Positions 19,477 to 30,531 are shown, numbered from the stretch's first letter. The stretch: DNA of 64,000 nucleotides from Collimonas silvisoli (GCF_018305005.1 NZ_JAGQEG010000003.1:1-64000); one strand, 5' to 3'. The notes: generated by a model not told the origin, from the letters alone. Numbers and translations are program-made.

Positions 19477-19846
19477 GATCTCTCTCCTTTTTTGATGAAT
19501 CGGATAACGCTTTGCTTACCGTCTTTCCGCAAAGAACATGCCAGTCAGAAACGCCGTCGAAACAGCGACTGCCATGCCTCATTGTTTTCCACAAAAAAGG
19601 CAAGAAATATCTTAAAAATCAATGACTAACAGCAACTCTCAAACATCGACCGGGAGAATATCCGGATACGTAACGGCGGGCTTTGATACGTAACATGTAA
19701 CGTAACGGCGTGGAACACAGCTCTTTCAACAGCACAAAAAAACATTGCAAAAATATCACCGGGCGTGCGCCCTCTTGCGCCCCCATCAACATTTAACCGA
19801 GCGCCTATAATGAGCGCTCTCAATCTCGACCTTAAGACCACCAACC
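19477..19846. promoter_or_regulatory. Divergent promoter region; -10 box before the 5'-nucleotidase gene
   Basis: 370 bases between the lipoprotein gene (leftward) and the nucleotidase gene (rightward), with no gene seen. A perfect TATAAT at 19806-19811 lies 35 bases before the nucleotidase ATG, but no good -35 box is found 16-18 bases upstream. Short repeats of ACGTAAC type occur around 19668-19705 (tacgtaac, gatacgtaac, atgtaacgtaac) and could be a binding site. Confidence 0.45.
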
Positions 19847-20761
19847 ATGCCGCAGTCTTTAGAAAACCTACTGGTCATCGGGATTTCATCCCGTGCGCTA
19901 TTTGATCTGGAAACCGAAGAGGCGATCTTTCGTCAACATGGCCTGGAAGAATATCGCCGCCACCAGCTGCTCAACGAAAATCAGATTCTCAAGCCGGGAG
20001 CCGGCTTCGCCCTGGTGAAAGCGCTGCTGAAACTGAACCGCCTGACCGGCCAGCGTTTCGTGGAAGTAGTCGTGATGTCGCGCAATTCCAGCGAGACCTC
20101 GATGCGCATCTTCAACTCGATCAAGCACTACGATCTCGACATCACGCGTGCGGTACTGTCCGGCGGCGCTTCGCTGGCGCCATATCTGCAAGCCTTCAAT
20201 GTCAGCCTGTTTTTATCCTTGCATGAGGATGACGTGCAAGCCGCCGTCAACTCCGGCGTGGCGGCAGCGCTGCTGTATCAGAAACCTGAGAACGCTCTGG
20301 AAGAGCTGGAGCAGATTCGTATCGCCTTCGACGGCGATGCTGTGATTTTTTCGGATGAATCGGAAAGGATATATCAGACCGAGGGGATTGAAGCATTTGA
20401 AAAACATGAGCGCGAAAATGCCTTGCTGCCATTGCCGCAAGGTCCGTTTGCGCGTCTGTTGCTGGCGTTGTCCTACATTCAGAATAACTTCAAGAATCCG
20501 GATGGACATGCGGCGCCCATCCGCACCGCGCTGGTCACGGCGCGCTCCTCGCCGGCCCATGAACGGGTGATTCGCACCTTGCGTGCCTGGGATGTGGCGA
20601 TCGACGAAACCTTTTTCATGGGCGGCATCGTCAAATCGGATGTGCTGGCTGCGTTCAAGCCGCACATGTTTTTTGATGACCATCCCGATCATTGCGATCG
20701 TGCTGCCAACAAAGTGCAAACAGGGCGCGTGCCATGGAAGCAGCCGAGTGAATTTGAATAA
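19847..20761 (+). CDS. 5'-nucleotidase, cytosolic type (PF06189-like)
   Basis: 304 residues, no signal peptide. Matches from memory the bacterial relatives of cytosolic 5'-nucleotidase 1: LVIGISSRALFDLETEEAIF at the N-terminus (a HAD-type first motif), VVVMSRNSSETSMRIFNSI, ITRAVLSGGASLAPYL, FDGDAVIFSDESERIY (Asp motif) and FFMGGIVKSDVLAAFKPHMF FDDHPDH towards the end. It would dephosphorylate nucleoside 5'-monophosphates. A TATAAT lies 35 bases before the ATG. It is a single gene, convergent with the acyl-CoA synthetase gene. Confidence 0.85.
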   Translation: MPQSLENLLVIGISSRALFDLETEEAIFRQHGLEEYRRHQLLNENQILKPGAGFALVKALLKLNRLTGQRFVEVVVMSRNSSETSMRIFNSIKHYDLDITRAVLSGGASLAPYLQAFNVSLFLSLHEDDVQAAVNSGVAAALLYQKPENALEELEQIRIAFDGDAVIFSDESERIYQTEGIEAFEKHERENALLPLPQGPFARLLLALSYIQNNFKNPDGHAAPIRTALVTARSSPAHERVIRTLRAWDVAIDETFFMGGIVKSDVLAAFKPHMFFDDHPDHCDRAANKVQTGRVPWKQPSEFE

Positions 20762-20767
20762 ATATTC

Positions 20768-20838
20768 CATCATCCCCGCAAACGCGGGGATCCAAGTTGC
20801 TGATTAAAATGGATTCCCGCGTTCGCGGGAATGACGCA
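20768..20838. repeat. REP-like element, copy 1
   Basis: Two small hairpins, ATCCCCGC-AAAC-GCGGGGAT (20772-20791) and ATTCCCGC-GTTC-GCGGGAAT (20813-20832), joined by about 21 bases. The whole unit recurs inverted at 26653-26722. It resembles the ATTCCCGC(N4)GCGGGAAT repeats common in Neisseria and many proteobacteria. It lies between convergent genes, the usual place for REP elements. Confidence 0.85.
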
Positions 20839-20881
20839 TCCAAGTTTGTTCGCGCTTACTTTAACTGATCTCGCATCGACC

Positions 20882-22534
20882 TCAGGCGGTCGGCAAGATA
20901 TAAGCCTTGAACTGTTCCCGCAGTTTGTTTTTCAACAGTTTGCCGGTGGCGCCAAGCGGCAAGGCGTCGACGAACACGACATCATCCGGGGTCCACCATT
21001 TGGCGATCTTGCCGTCAAAGAATTTGAGCAACTGCTCCTTGCTCACCTCCATACCGGGCTTCCTGACGACCACCAGCAACGGCCGCTCGTCCCACTTCGG
21101 ATGAAAAATCCCGATACAGGCGGCCATTTGCACCGCCGGATGCGCCATGGCGATATTTTCCAGGGCTATGCTGCTGATCCACTCGCCGCCTGACTTGATC
21201 ACGTCCTTGCTGCGATCGGTTATCTGCATGTAGCCGTCGGCATCGATGGTGGCTACATCGCCGGTAGGAAACCAGCCATCCTGCAATACCGCTCCGCCCT
21301 CATTCTTGAAATAGCTATCGATAATCCACGGCCCCTTGACCAGCAGATTGCCGTACGTTGCGCCATCCCACGGCAACTCCTTGCCGGCGTCGTCGACAAT
21401 CTTCATGTCGACCCCAAAGATCGCATGCCCCTGCTTTTGCAGCAGCAATTCCTGCTCCTCAAGCGGCAAGGATAAATGCCTGGTCTGCAGGCCGCAGGTG
21501 GTGCCCAGCGGCGACATCTCGGTCATGCCCCAGGCATGCACCACCTCGACCTCGTAGCGATGGCGCAAGCTCTGCATCATCGCCGGCGGGCAAGCGGAAC
21601 CGCCGATGATGGTGCGCTTGAAGCTGGAGAATTTCAGCTTGTTCTGATCCATATGCGTCAGCAAACCGAGCCATACCGTCGGCACGCCGGCAGAGAAGGT
21701 GACCTGCTCCTGTTCGAATAACTCATACAGGGATTTGCCATCCAGCGCCGGGCCCGGAAGCACCATTTTCGCGCCGGTAAGAGGTACCGCGTAGGGCAAA
21801 CCCCAGGCGTTGACATGGAACATCGGCACAACCGGCAGCACGACGTCGCGCCCGGATATGTTCATGCTGTCCGGCATGGCCGACGCCAGGGAATGCAATA
21901 CGGTCGAGCGGTGCGAATACAGCGCGCCCTTGGGATTGCCGGTAGTGCCCGAGGTATAGCACAGGCTGGAAGCGGAATTTTCGTCAAACAATGGCCAGCT
22001 GTAGTCGTCCGGGCTGGCGTCCAGCAACGCTTCGTAGCACAACAGATTCGGCAGCTTGCTGTCTTGCGGCATATGCTCCGGCCCGCACATGGCGATGTAG
22101 CCCTTGATGGACTTGGCCAGCGGCGCCACCGCCTCGACCAGCGGCAGGAAACAGACATCGAACAGCAGATATTGGTCTTCGGCGTGGTTGGCGATATAGC
22201 CGATCAGGTCCGGATGCAGGCGCGGATTGATGGTGTGCAGCACAGCCCCGGAACCGGATACCGCGTAATACGCCTCCATATGCCGGTAGCCGTTCCAGGC
22301 CAGCGTGGCAACCCGCTCGCCCATCTTGACGCCAAGCCTGGTCAAGACATTTGCCAACTGGCGCGCACGTCTATGGCAATCGCTGTAGGTATAGCGATGC
22401 AGGTCGCCTTCAACCCGCCGTGAGACGATTTCATTGCTGCCGAAATGGCGGTCTGCATGCTCGATAATGCTGGAGATGAGCAAGGGCTGGCTCATCATCT
22501 GTCCCATCAAGGGACTCTTGGCGTACTGTGACAT
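20882..22534 (-). CDS. Fatty acyl-CoA synthetase (AMP-forming)
   Basis: 550 residues from the ATG at 22534, chosen because CAGGAGATGCG lies directly before it and the protein then starts [20 protein letters not shown], as usual for this clade. ANL-superfamily motifs: P-loop [18 protein letters not shown] about residue 185, [23 protein letters not shown] (Asp that holds ribose), [15 protein letters not shown] and the catalytic Lys region [18 protein letters not shown]. It activates medium- or long-chain fatty acids with ATP and CoA. Chain length cannot be read from the sequence; AlkK-like medium-chain enzymes are close. It is a single gene. Confidence 0.88.
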   Translation of the reverse strand: MSQYAKSPLMGQMMSQPLLISSIIEHADRHFGSNEIVSRRVEGDLHRYTYSDCHRRARQLANVLTRLGVKMGERVATLAWNGYRHMEAYYAVSGSGAVLHTINPRLHPDLIGYIANHAEDQYLLFDVCFLPLVEAVAPLAKSIKGYIAMCGPEHMPQDSKLPNLLCYEALLDASPDDYSWPLFDENSASSLCYTSGTTGNPKGALYSHRSTVLHSLASAMPDSMNISGRDVVLPVVPMFHVNAWGLPYAVPLTGAKMVLPGPALDGKSLYELFEQEQVTFSAGVPTVWLGLLTHMDQNKLKFSSFKRTIIGGSACPPAMMQSLRHRYEVEVVHAWGMTEMSPLGTTCGLQTRHLSLPLEEQELLLQKQGHAIFGVDMKIVDDAGKELPWDGATYGNLLVKGPWIIDSYFKNEGGAVLQDGWFPTGDVATIDADGYMQITDRSKDVIKSGGEWISSIALENIAMAHPAVQMAACIGIFHPKWDERPLLVVVRKPGMEVSKEQLLKFFDGKIAKWWTPDDVVFVDALPLGATGKLLKNKLREQFKAYILPTA

Positions 22535-22660
22535 CGCATCTCCTGATGTTGTAATGAATACGTCTTTTTTTTTAGAACTCATTTCATCAATATCCGTGAG
22601 ATGCGTTCTCATGAAACAGCGTACTTACAATAATCCAGGGATGACATGCGTGTCAAAAGC

Positions 22661-22711
22661 AAAAAAGCCCGCTGTTACCGCCGATCATTTGGCGCTAACA
22701 GCGGGCTTTTT
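22661..22711 (-). terminator. Strong hairpin terminator downstream of maeB
   Basis: An 11-bp perfect stem (GCCCGCTGTTA 22667-22677 and TAACAGCGGGC 22696-22706) encloses an inner CGCC/GGCG pairing. It is flanked by six A on the left (T run for the minus strand) and five T on the right. It lies about 30 bases past the maeB stop and can work in both directions. Confidence 0.88.
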
Positions 22712-22739
22712 ATTCTTGCGTACTATGGATATTTAAATC

Positions 22740-25052
22740 TTAGCGGGCCGAAATCGCATCCACCACGCACAGCGCGGTCATGTTGACGATACGGCGCACG
22801 GTGGCCGAAGGCGTCAGGATATGAACCGGCTTGGCGCAACCCAGTAGAATAGGACCGACCGCAACGCCGTTGCCGGAAGTATTCTTGAGCAGGTTGTAAG
22901 CGATGTTGGCGGCGTCGATGTTAGGCATCACCAGCAGATTGGCGTCGCCTTTCAGGCTTGAATCAGGCATCACTTTTCTCAGCAACTCGGTATCCAGCGC
23001 GGTGTCGCCGTGCATTTCACCATCGACTTCCAGATCCGGCGCCAGCTCCTTGATGATGGCCAGAGCCTTCCGCATTTTTTGCGCCGAAGCGCTGTTGCTG
23101 GTGCCGAAGTTGGAATGCGACAGCAAGGCTGCCCGCGGCTTGATGCCGAAGCGCAGCATTTCTTCCGCCGCCAGGATGGTGATCTCCGCCAGTTGCTCGG
23201 CGGTCGGATCTTCGTTGACGTGGGTATCGACCAGCACCAATTGACGATTCGACAGAATCAGCGCGTTCATCGCTGCATAGACATTCACGCCTTCGCGCCG
23301 GCCCAGCACCTTGTCGATGTAGTTCAGATGCAGATTGGTGGTGCCATAGGTACCGCAGATCATGCCATCGGCATGGCCTTTGTGAATCGCCATCGAACCG
23401 ATCAGGGTATGGCGGCGACGCATTTCCAGCTTGGCGTATTGCTCGGTCACGCCCTGACGCTTGGTCATCGCCAGGAAGGTTTGCCAGTAATCGCGGTAAC
23501 GCTCGTCGAAATCCGGATTGATGACTTCAAAATCGACGCCGGCTTTCAGACGCAGGCCGAAACGCTCAATGCGCTGTTGCAGCACCGCCGGCCGTCCGAC
23601 CAGGATCGGCCGCGCCAGGTTTTCGTCGACCACCACCTGCACCGCGCGCAGGACGCGCTCTTCTTCGCCCTCCGCATAGACAATCCGTTTCTTCTCTGCC
23701 TGCGTCTTTTTGGCGGCCTGAAACAGCGGCCGCATGAAAGTGCCGCTGCGGTAAACGAATTGCTGCAGCTTGTCGATATACGCTTCCATATCCTGGATCG
23801 GACGGCTGGCCACGCCGGACGCCACGGCGGCCTTGGCGACTGCCGGCGCGATCTTGATCATCAGACGCGGATCGAACGGCTTTGGAATAATGTACTCGGG
23901 CCCGAACGACAGATTGGTGATGCCGTAAGTAGTAGCGACGATGTCCGATTGTTCGGCTTGCGCCAGCTCGGCGATCGCATGCACCACTGCGATTTCCATC
24001 TCACGGGTGATGGTGGTGGCGCCGCAATCGAGGGCGCCGCGGAAAATGTAGGGGAAGCACAGGACGTTGTTAACCTGGTTCGGATAGTCCGAACGGCCGG
24101 TTGCCATGACGGCGTCGTCACGTACCGCCTTGACTTCTTCCGGCAGGATTTCGGGAGTCGGATTGGCCAGCGCCAGCACCAGCGGCCGTGGCGCCATCGC
24201 CTTCACCATATCTTGCTTGAGCACGCCGCCGGCCGACAAGCCGAGGAAAATATCGGCGCCCGGGATCAGTTCGGCCAGCGTGCGCGCATTGGTTTCACGC
24301 GCAAAACGTTCCTTGTCCGGATCCATCAGTTCGACACGGCCTTTATAGACCACGCCGGCCAGATCGGTCACGAAAATATTTTCAATCGGGAAGCCGAGAT
24401 CGACAATCAAGTCCAGGCAGGCCAGCGCCGCAGCGCCGGCGCCGGAGACTACCAGCTTGCAACTCTTGATGTCTTTGCCGACCACTTTCAGGCCGTTCAG
24501 GATCGCCGCGCCGACGATGATGGCAGTGCCATGCTGATCGTCATGGAACACCGGGATCTTCATGCGGTCGCGCAGTTTGCGCTCAATCTCGAAACATTCC
24601 GGCGCCTTGATGTCTTCCAGGTTGATACCGCCGAAAGTCGGCTCCAGCGAGGCGATGATGTCGCACAGTTTCTCTGGATCGTGTTCGTTGATTTCGATAT
24701 CGAAGACATCGATGCCGGCAAATTTCTTGAACAGCACGCCCTTGCCTTCCATCACCGGCTTCGACGCCAGCGGCCCGATATTGCCCAGTCCGAGAACCGC
24801 GGTGCCGTTGGTGATGACGGCAACCAGGTTGCCGCGCGCCGTGTAGCGGAAGGCGTTGGCCGGGTCGGCCACGATTTCTTCGCAGGCGGCAGCGACGCCT
24901 GGCGAATAAGCCAGCGCCAGATCGCGCTGGTTAGTCAGTAATTTGGTCGGGGTGACGCTTATTTTCCCTGGAGTCGGAAACTCGTGATACTCAAGCGCAG
25001 CTTGACGCAATTGTTGGCGGAGCTCTTCTTTTTTATCGATCATCGAATCCAT
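22740..25052 (-). CDS. maeB: NADP-dependent malic enzyme, MaeB type
   Basis: 770 residues from the ATG at 25052 (GGGGA nine bases upstream; ATG at 25043 also possible). N-terminal malic-enzyme part about 1-420: [54 protein letters not shown] and the NADP fold [16 protein letters not shown]-terminal phosphotransacetylase-like domain about 430-765 (ANPLAR-type [45 protein letters not shown]). This two-domain layout and length are those of MaeB, which makes pyruvate, CO2 and NADPH from malate; the second domain is regulatory and binds acetyl-CoA. It is a single gene with a strong terminator. Confidence 0.93.
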   Translation of the reverse strand: MDSMIDKKEELRQQLRQAALEYHEFPTPGKISVTPTKLLTNQRDLALAYSPGVAAACEEIVADPANAFRYTARGNLVAVITNGTAVLGLGNIGPLASKPVMEGKGVLFKKFAGIDVFDIEINEHDPEKLCDIIASLEPTFGGINLEDIKAPECFEIERKLRDRMKIPVFHDDQHGTAIIVGAAILNGLKVVGKDIKSCKLVVSGAGAAALACLDLIVDLGFPIENIFVTDLAGVVYKGRVELMDPDKERFARETNARTLAELIPGADIFLGLSAGGVLKQDMVKAMAPRPLVLALANPTPEILPEEVKAVRDDAVMATGRSDYPNQVNNVLCFPYIFRGALDCGATTITREMEIAVVHAIAELAQAEQSDIVATTYGITNLSFGPEYIIPKPFDPRLMIKIAPAVAKAAVASGVASRPIQDMEAYIDKLQQFVYRSGTFMRPLFQAAKKTQAEKKRIVYAEGEEERVLRAVQVVVDENLARPILVGRPAVLQQRIERFGLRLKAGVDFEVINPDFDERYRDYWQTFLAMTKRQGVTEQYAKLEMRRRHTLIGSMAIHKGHADGMICGTYGTTNLHLNYIDKVLGRREGVNVYAAMNALILSNRQLVLVDTHVNEDPTAEQLAEITILAAEEMLRFGIKPRAALLSHSNFGTSNSASAQKMRKALAIIKELAPDLEVDGEMHGDTALDTELLRKVMPDSSLKGDANLLVMPNIDAANIAYNLLKNTSGNGVAVGPILLGCAKPVHILTPSATVRRIVNMTALCVVDAISAR

Positions 25053-25450
25053 ATGCGTCTGTCCCCAAATGTAACAAGTGAAAGTCTTTGATTTTATCAG
25101 ACTGCTCGCATTCAACTATGTGAATTTCGCATTGTGAATGGCAATTTCACATTTTTATTCATAAAGACTATCTGAATCCACAAATTAAATACAAAAAAAC
25201 TATCATAGATGCAAAGATAATCAATTTTTCATTTCTATATCCCCTGGAAAGGCCGCCAAACGTTTCGCGACCCTGGACAAAGTGGAACAGCGCGACGCCA
25301 AGATGGATTTTGAAGTGCTTGAAATCCAGTCTGACGCTTGCTGTAAAATTAGCCGCCGCACAACCGCACAGCCACACGTATTGCGCCGGCTCGCGCTCCA
25401 CATCAGATACCACGTTCATCATCACTGCCAACCATCCTTCAGGACATTCC
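25053..25450. promoter_or_regulatory. Divergent region between maeB and the FAD reductase gene
   Basis: 398 bases with no convincing gene. Leftward, TGTGAA occurs at 25119-25124 and 25133-25138, and TTCACA at 25146-25151, so TGTGAA-N7-TTCACA (25133-25151) forms an inverted repeat upstream of maeB. Its spacing is too wide for a CRP site (TGTGA-N6-TCACA). Rightward, TTGAAA (25319-25324) with TGTAAA (25342-25347), spacer 17, is a candidate promoter for the reductase gene. Confidence 0.4.
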
Positions 25451-26629
25451 ATGAAACCCATTATCATCATCGGCGCCGGCATGGCTGCCTATACTCTGGC
25501 GCGTGAAGTACGCAAGCTGGACAAGACAGCCGCGCTGCTGATCATCACGGCCGACGATGGCGGTTTCTATTCCAAGCCGATGCTGTCGAACGCCTTCGCG
25601 CAAAAGAAGCTGGCGGCGCAGCTGATCTCGCAAAGCGCGGTGCAAATGGCTGAACAGATCGGCGCGAATATCATGACCAAGACCCGGGTCAACGGCATCG
25701 ATACCGCCGGCAAGGTGGTCGACACCAGCAACGGCGCTTTCGAATACCGGCAGCTGGTGATTGCGGTCGGCGCCCAGCCGATCCGCTTGAACCTGGCCGG
25801 CGACGCCAACGACCGCGTGCTGTCGGTCAACCACATCGACGATTACGCCACCTTCCGTGCCAAGCTGCTGCCCGATCAGCAAGCTTCGGCCCGGGTTGCC
25901 ATCCTCGGCGCCGGCTTGATCGGTTGCGAATTTGCCGACGATCTTGCTGCGCACGGCCACACGGTGACGCTGATCGATCCCAACCCTTTGCCATTGGCAG
26001 CGCTGGCGGCGCCGGCGTTATCGCAAGGTTTGCAAGCTGCGTTGACCGGCCGTGGCATCGCGCTGCAGCTTGGCGCCACCGCCAGCAGCGTCGACCATGC
26101 CGACGGCGCAATCAAGATCAGCTTGTCGAACGGCGATGCAGTGGTAGCTGATGTCGTCTTGTCTGCGGTCGGCCTGCGTCCCGACTTGGCTCTGGCGCAA
26201 GTAGCGCAATTGGCTACCGGCCGCGGCATCATGGTGGACGCTCACGGCCGCACCAGCGCTGCCGATGTGTATGCGCTCGGCGATTGCGCCGAATACCGGG
26301 TGGACAGCGAAGGCCGCACCAGCCCCTTGCCATACATCGCGCCGATCCTTACCGCAGCCCGGGCGATTGCCAAGACCTTGACCGGCGAAGATACCGAGAT
26401 TGATTTGAAACATTCGCCGGTGATCGTCAAAACCCCTAGCTACCCGCTGGCGCTGGTGCCGCCGCCGTTGCATGCGGTGGCCGCCGGCCGCTGGGAAACC
26501 GAACAGGATGGCGCGACCACGATTTGCCGTTTCTTTGATGCCCAGGGTGTGATGGTGGGTTTTGGGGTAGCGCCGCAAGAAGCGAAAATCAGGCAAGCCT
26601 TGATGGCGGCCTTGGGTACTACTGCTTAG
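25451..26629 (+). CDS. FAD/NAD(P)-dependent reductase, rubredoxin reductase-like
   Basis: 392 residues from the ATG at 25451 (AGGACATTCC upstream). FAD fold at the N-terminus (IIIIGAGMAAYTLAREVRKL), FYSKPMLSNAFAQKKL, NAD fold about residue 150 (VAILGAGLIGCEFADDLAAHG) and the second FAD motif TSAADVYALGDCAEY about residue 270. The layout and length are those of rubredoxin/ferredoxin reductases acting on small electron carriers. A rubredoxin gene is often next to such reductases, but I found none here. It is a single gene, convergent with recQ. Confidence 0.8.
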   Translation: MKPIIIIGAGMAAYTLAREVRKLDKTAALLIITADDGGFYSKPMLSNAFAQKKLAAQLISQSAVQMAEQIGANIMTKTRVNGIDTAGKVVDTSNGAFEYRQLVIAVGAQPIRLNLAGDANDRVLSVNHIDDYATFRAKLLPDQQASARVAILGAGLIGCEFADDLAAHGHTVTLIDPNPLPLAALAAPALSQGLQAALTGRGIALQLGATASSVDHADGAIKISLSNGDAVVADVVLSAVGLRPDLALAQVAQLATGRGIMVDAHGRTSAADVYALGDCAEYRVDSEGRTSPLPYIAPILTAARAIAKTLTGEDTEIDLKHSPVIVKTPSYPLALVPPPLHAVAAGRWETEQDGATTICRFFDAQGVMVGFGVAPQEAKIRQALMAALGTTA

Positions 26630-26652
26630 GGACAGCTCGAATAACCCTGTTC

Positions 26653-26722
26653 TGTCATTCCCGCGGACGCGGGAATCTATTTTAAATCAGTAAATTGGAT
26701 CCCCGCGTTCGCGGGGATGACG
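26653..26722. repeat. REP-like element, copy 2 (inverted relative to copy 1)
   Basis: ATTCCCGC-GGAC-GCGGGAAT (26657-26676) and ATCCCCGC-GTTC-GCGGGGAT (26699-26718) joined by 22 bases. Read on the other strand it matches the element at 20768-20838 along its whole length with few differences. It lies between the convergent reductase and recQ genes. Confidence 0.85.
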
Positions 26723-26775
26723 GAGTTTTTAGAGATCGCGTTAGGTGATTGAATGATTTGGCGGCGCTACTACTG

Positions 26776-28608
26776 TTACGCAAACTCGGCAATCAGCTCG
26801 ACAATTTCCGCACCATAAGTCTCCAGCTTCTTCTCGCCGACGCCGCTGACGCCGCGCAGATCATCCAGAGAGGCCGGTTGCGCCTTGGCGATTTCACGCA
26901 TGGTAGCGTCGTGGAAGATGACGTAAGCGGGCACGTTGTGCTTGCGCGCAGTTTCGACCCGCCACCAGCGCAGTTTCTCGAAAATCGCCTGTTCCAGCGT
27001 CGACAGATCGGTCTCGACATAGCCCTTGGGCTTGCTGCCGCTGCGTTTCTGTTTGACCGGTTTCTGGTACTGCCGCAACTGCACCTGCTGCTCGCCGCGT
27101 AGCACCGGCCGGGCAGCATCGGTCAGTTTCAGCGCGCTATAGGCTTCATGATCGACCGTGATCAGGCCGAGCGCAATCGATTGCCGCAAGATCGCCCGCC
27201 ATTCGGCTTCACTGCGATCGCTGCCGATGCCAAAGGTAGAGAGTTGATCGTGACGCCACTGCTTGATCTTGTCGGAATCGATGCCGCGCAAGACATCCAT
27301 CACATGCATCGCACCGAAACGCTGGTCGACCCGATAAATCGTCGACAGCAGCTTTTGCACCACCACTGTCGCATCGAATGACACCGGCGGGCTCATGCAG
27401 GTATCGCAATTACCGCAACGCTCAGAACCCTGGCCGAAATAATCCAGCAAACGCACGCGCCGGCAATGCAGGGTTTCGCATAGCCCCAGCATCGCATCCA
27501 GCTTGACGCCCAGCACGCGCTTGAAGGTTTCGCCGGCCTCCGACTCATCGATCATACGCCGCTGCTGCACCACGTCCTGCAAGCCATAAGCCATCCAGGC
27601 ATTGGCGGGGCCGCCGTCGCGGCCGGCGCGGCCGGTTTCCTGGTAATAACCCTCTATGCTCTTCGGCAGATCCAGATGCGCGACAAAGCGCACATCGGGC
27701 TTGTCGATGCCCATGCCGAAAGCGATGGTGGCCACCATCACGATGCCGTCTTCGCGCAGGAAACGCCCTTGGTTCTTGGTCCGTTGCGCGTAGTCCATGC
27801 CGGCGTGATAGGGCAAGGCTTGAATCCCTTGCTGCTCCAGAAATTCAGCGGTTTCCTCGACCTTCTTGCGCGACAGGCAATACACAATCCCGGCATCGCC
27901 GACGTGCTCGCTTTGAATGAAATCGAGCAACTGTTTGCGGCCGTTGGCTTTTTCAACAATCTGATAGCGGATATTGGGGCGGTCGAATGAAGAAACGAAA
28001 CGCGCGCCCTGTTCGAGTTGCAAACGCAGCGCAATTTCCTCGCGGGTCTGCTGGTCGGCGGTGGCCGTCAGCGCAATCCGCGGCACTTGCGGAAAACGCT
28101 CGTGCAAGATCGATAGCTTGATGTATTCCGGCCGGAAGTCATGCCCCCATTGCGATACGCAATGCGCTTCGTCAATCGCAAACAAGGCGATCTTCGACGA
28201 TTCCAGCAAATCCAGGCAACGCGGTGTCAGCAAACGCTCCGGCGCCACATACACCAGATCGAGATCGCCGCTGCGCACGCGGCGTTCGATCTGCGACGCT
28301 TCTTCATAGGTTTGCGTGGAATTCAGAAAAGCGGCGCGCACCCCGACCTCGGCCAGCGCATCGACCTGATCCTGCATCAGCGCGATCAGCGGCGACACCA
28401 CTACCCCGACGCCGTCTCGCAACAATGCCGGGATCTGGTAACACAGCGATTTGCCGCCGCCGGTCGGCATCAAGACCAGCGCATCGCCACCGTTGGCTAC
28501 ATGGCTGACAATCTCAGCCTGCTGGCCACGAAAAGATGGATAACCGAATACCGTCTGCAGTATATGCAGTGCTTGCGGATCGGAACTTGCGTCGGCTGGA
28601 TGTGACAT
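26776..28608 (-). CDS. recQ: ATP-dependent DNA helicase RecQ
   Basis: 610 residues, the usual length. Superfamily 2 helicase motifs: FRGQQAEIV (motif 0), [16 protein letters not shown] (Walker A), [17 protein letters not shown] (DEAH box with the RecQ aromatic loop), [20 protein letters not shown] and [12 protein letters not shown] (motif VI). A RecQ zinc-binding domain about 375-410 has [12 protein letters not shown] and CGNCDTC. A winged-helix domain and a C-terminal HRDC domain ([13 protein letters not shown] to [16 protein letters not shown]) follow. 3'-5' DNA unwinding in recombination and repair. It starts about 24 bases after the uppP paralogue, so read-through is likely. Confidence 0.96.
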   Translation of the reverse strand: MSHPADASSDPQALHILQTVFGYPSFRGQQAEIVSHVANGGDALVLMPTGGGKSLCYQIPALLRDGVGVVVSPLIALMQDQVDALAEVGVRAAFLNSTQTYEEASQIERRVRSGDLDLVYVAPERLLTPRCLDLLESSKIALFAIDEAHCVSQWGHDFRPEYIKLSILHERFPQVPRIALTATADQQTREEIALRLQLEQGARFVSSFDRPNIRYQIVEKANGRKQLLDFIQSEHVGDAGIVYCLSRKKVEETAEFLEQQGIQALPYHAGMDYAQRTKNQGRFLREDGIVMVATIAFGMGIDKPDVRFVAHLDLPKSIEGYYQETGRAGRDGGPANAWMAYGLQDVVQQRRMIDESEAGETFKRVLGVKLDAMLGLCETLHCRRVRLLDYFGQGSERCGNCDTCMSPPVSFDATVVVQKLLSTIYRVDQRFGAMHVMDVLRGIDSDKIKQWRHDQLSTFGIGSDRSEAEWRAILRQSIALGLITVDHEAYSALKLTDAARPVLRGEQQVQLRQYQKPVKQKRSGSKPKGYVETDLSTLEQAIFEKLRWWRVETARKHNVPAYVIFHDATMREIAKAQPASLDDLRGVSGVGEKKLETYGAEIVELIAEFA

Positions 28609-28631
28609 TAAATAACTAGGCCCGACGTTGA

Positions 28632-29504
28632 TTAACTAAGAAAACCGTTGCTGACGGCGACCAGCAGGAAGATCCCGAGGGCAATCCGATACACGATGAA
28701 TGGCCAGGTCGAGAATTTCTCCAGGAATTTCATCAAGCCCCAGATCGCGCCGAAAGCCGAGATGCTGGCGATCACCAGACCGAAAATCAGCAGCATCCAG
28801 GTCTCTAGCGGCATATGCAAATGGAACAGCACCAGCAGCTCTTTCAAACCGGCCAGGGCGATCGCCGGCAGACCAAGCAGGAAAGAAAAGCGCGCCGCTT
28901 CTTCGCGTTTGAAATTGAGGAACAAGGCGGCGGTCAAGGTCGAGCCGGAACGCGACACGCCCGGAATCAGCGCACCCACCTGCGCCAGACCGACGATCAG
29001 CGCGTCGCGCAGACGCATCTCGCCGACAGTGCGGCGATGACGGCAACTTAGTTCGGCAATCGCCAGCAACACGCCCATGGCGATACAGGCGTAACCAATC
29101 ACGCTCAGACTGCGCAACGGCGAACCGCAGGCGTTCAACACAGACGACAGGGCCAGACCGGCAATCCCGATCGGTATCGTCGCCAGGATGATCGCCAAGC
29201 CGAGACGGAATGACGGATTGCTGAAATTGCGTTCGCGTACCGCGGTGATGCTGCCGACAGTGACCTCGCGCACATCGCGCCAGAAGTAACTGACCACGGC
29301 GGCCAGCGCGGCCAATTGCATCGCCGCTGAAAACGCCGAACCCGGATCATGCCAACCGAGTATGGCGGGAACGATGCGCATATGCGCGGTGGAAGAAATC
29401 GGCAGTAACTCAGAGATGCCCTGAATCACGCCCAGGATCGCGACTTGCACATAGTCTAGCGATGCAAACCCGATATCGGTACCAGCGGAACATACACTTG
29501 CCAC
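28632..29504 (-). CDS. uppP: Undecaprenyl-diphosphatase, second BacA/UppP paralogue
   Basis: About 290 residues from the GTG at 29504, preferred because AGGAG lies seven bases upstream; the frame extends to a TTG at 29531. BacA motifs: [15 protein letters not shown] near the N-terminus (catalytic Glu, SST) and [20 protein letters not shown], with about eight membrane segments. It differs much from the adjacent uppP copy (loop lengths; STAHM against STGHL). The enzyme removes phosphate from undecaprenyl diphosphate at the membrane, recycling the lipid carrier. Two copies in tandem may share duty or differ in substrate. Confidence 0.85.
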   Translation of the reverse strand: MASVCSAGTDIGFASLDYVQVAILGVIQGISELLPISSTAHMRIVPAILGWHDPGSAFSAAMQLAALAAVVSYFWRDVREVTVGSITAVRERNFSNPSFRLGLAIILATIPIGIAGLALSSVLNACGSPLRSLSVIGYACIAMGVLLAIAELSCRHRRTVGEMRLRDALIVGLAQVGALIPGVSRSGSTLTAALFLNFKREEAARFSFLLGLPAIALAGLKELLVLFHLHMPLETWMLLIFGLVIASISAFGAIWGLMKFLEKFSTWPFIVYRIALGIFLLVAVSNGFLS

Positions 29505-29590
29505 AACATTCTCCTGCTCAAAATTGGACAACTACGGTTTTTAAAATACCCATGACTCTTCTATAAAGCAGATACAAAGCACATGCGCGC

Positions 29591-30436
29591 TCAATGCGCC
29601 CAGCTTACCCAGCCGGCATAACCGGTCACGATCACTACCAGGCCAAACACAATCCGATACCACGCAAACACGGAAAAATCATGGCTGCTGATATAGCGCA
29701 GCAACCAGCGCACGCACAGGAATGCCGAGACAAATGCCGCTACCGTGCCGATCGAAAACAGCGGGATGTCGGCCGCCGACAGCAGCGCGCGATCCTTATA
29801 CAGGGAATAAATGGTGGCGGCAAATAAAGTGGGAATTGCCAGAAAAAATGAAAATTCGGTAGCGGCCTTGCGCGACAGGCCAAACATCATGCCGCCGATA
29901 ATCGTTGCACCCGAACGGCTGGTGCCTGGAATCAGCGCAAACGCCTGGGCAATACCTATCTTCAAGGCATCCAGCGCACTCATGTCGTCCACCGATTCGA
30001 CCCTGGCGGCACGATCACCATTCTTGTTGCGGCGCTCAACCCAGAGGATGACGAAGCCGCCGACAATCAGTGCAATCGCCACCGGCAACGGCGCAAACAA
30101 TTTTTCCTTGATCATCTTGCTGAACAACAGCCCCAGTATCGCCGCCGGGATAAAAGCAATGATCAGGTTGACGACCAGCTTGCGCGCCTTGGCGTCGTGA
30201 GGCAGGCCGCGCAAGACCGCAGCTATACGGGCGCGGTACTCCCAGCACACGGCGAAAATCGCGCCAGCCTGGATGGCGATCTCGAACACTTCAGCTTTTT
30301 CACGCGTGATGTCGGCAGTAAAATCCAGCAAGCTGCCGGCCAGAATCAAGTGACCTGTCGATGAGATTGGCAGAAATTCGGTGAATCCCTCGACCAGGCC
30401 CATGATGAGTGCTTTTAACGCGAGAATTATATCCAT
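29591..30436 (-). CDS. uppP: Undecaprenyl-diphosphatase (BacA/UppP)
   Basis: 281 residues, canonical length. Motifs [19 protein letters not shown] (catalytic Glu and the SSTGH signature) and [20 protein letters not shown], with [12 protein letters not shown]. About eight membrane helices. Carrier-lipid recycling for peptidoglycan and O-polysaccharide. It lies upstream of the second paralogue by about 86 bases on the same strand. This copy is closer to the classical BacA than the next one. Confidence 0.94.
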   Translation of the reverse strand: MDIILALKALIMGLVEGFTEFLPISSTGHLILAGSLLDFTADITREKAEVFEIAIQAGAIFAVCWEYRARIAAVLRGLPHDAKARKLVVNLIIAFIPAAILGLLFSKMIKEKLFAPLPVAIALIVGGFVILWVERRNKNGDRAARVESVDDMSALDALKIGIAQAFALIPGTSRSGATIIGGMMFGLSRKAATEFSFFLAIPTLFAATIYSLYKDRALLSAADIPLFSIGTVAAFVSAFLCVRWLLRYISSHDFSVFAWYRIVFGLVVIVTGYAGWVSWAH

Positions 30437-30531
30437 GTAGCGTGGGGGTAGAAAGAGAAAGGGAATCCGGCCGGCGAATGATACCGCCCCGGACGTCGTA
30501 AAGCTGCGCGAGTTTTCTTAAAACCAAGGGG

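Noticed and set aside
20655..20843. Small minus-strand frame with FPRTRES and PRVCGDDG
   Set aside because: This is the well-known spurious translation of REP-like repeats of the ATTCCCGC type, not a gene.
23010..24941. Long open frame of 643 codons on the plus strand opposite maeB
   Set aside because: The maeB protein on the other strand has full conserved motifs. The antisense frame shows no domains and is rich in His/Arg/Gln as expected from G+C-rich antisense reading.
25133..25151. CRP site before maeB
   Set aside because: TGTGA and TCACA are present but with nine bases between them instead of six.
25199..25450. A rubredoxin gene upstream of the FAD reductase
   Set aside because: No CxxCG pair typical of rubredoxin is found in any frame here; only a chance DAKMDFEVLEI-like string is seen.
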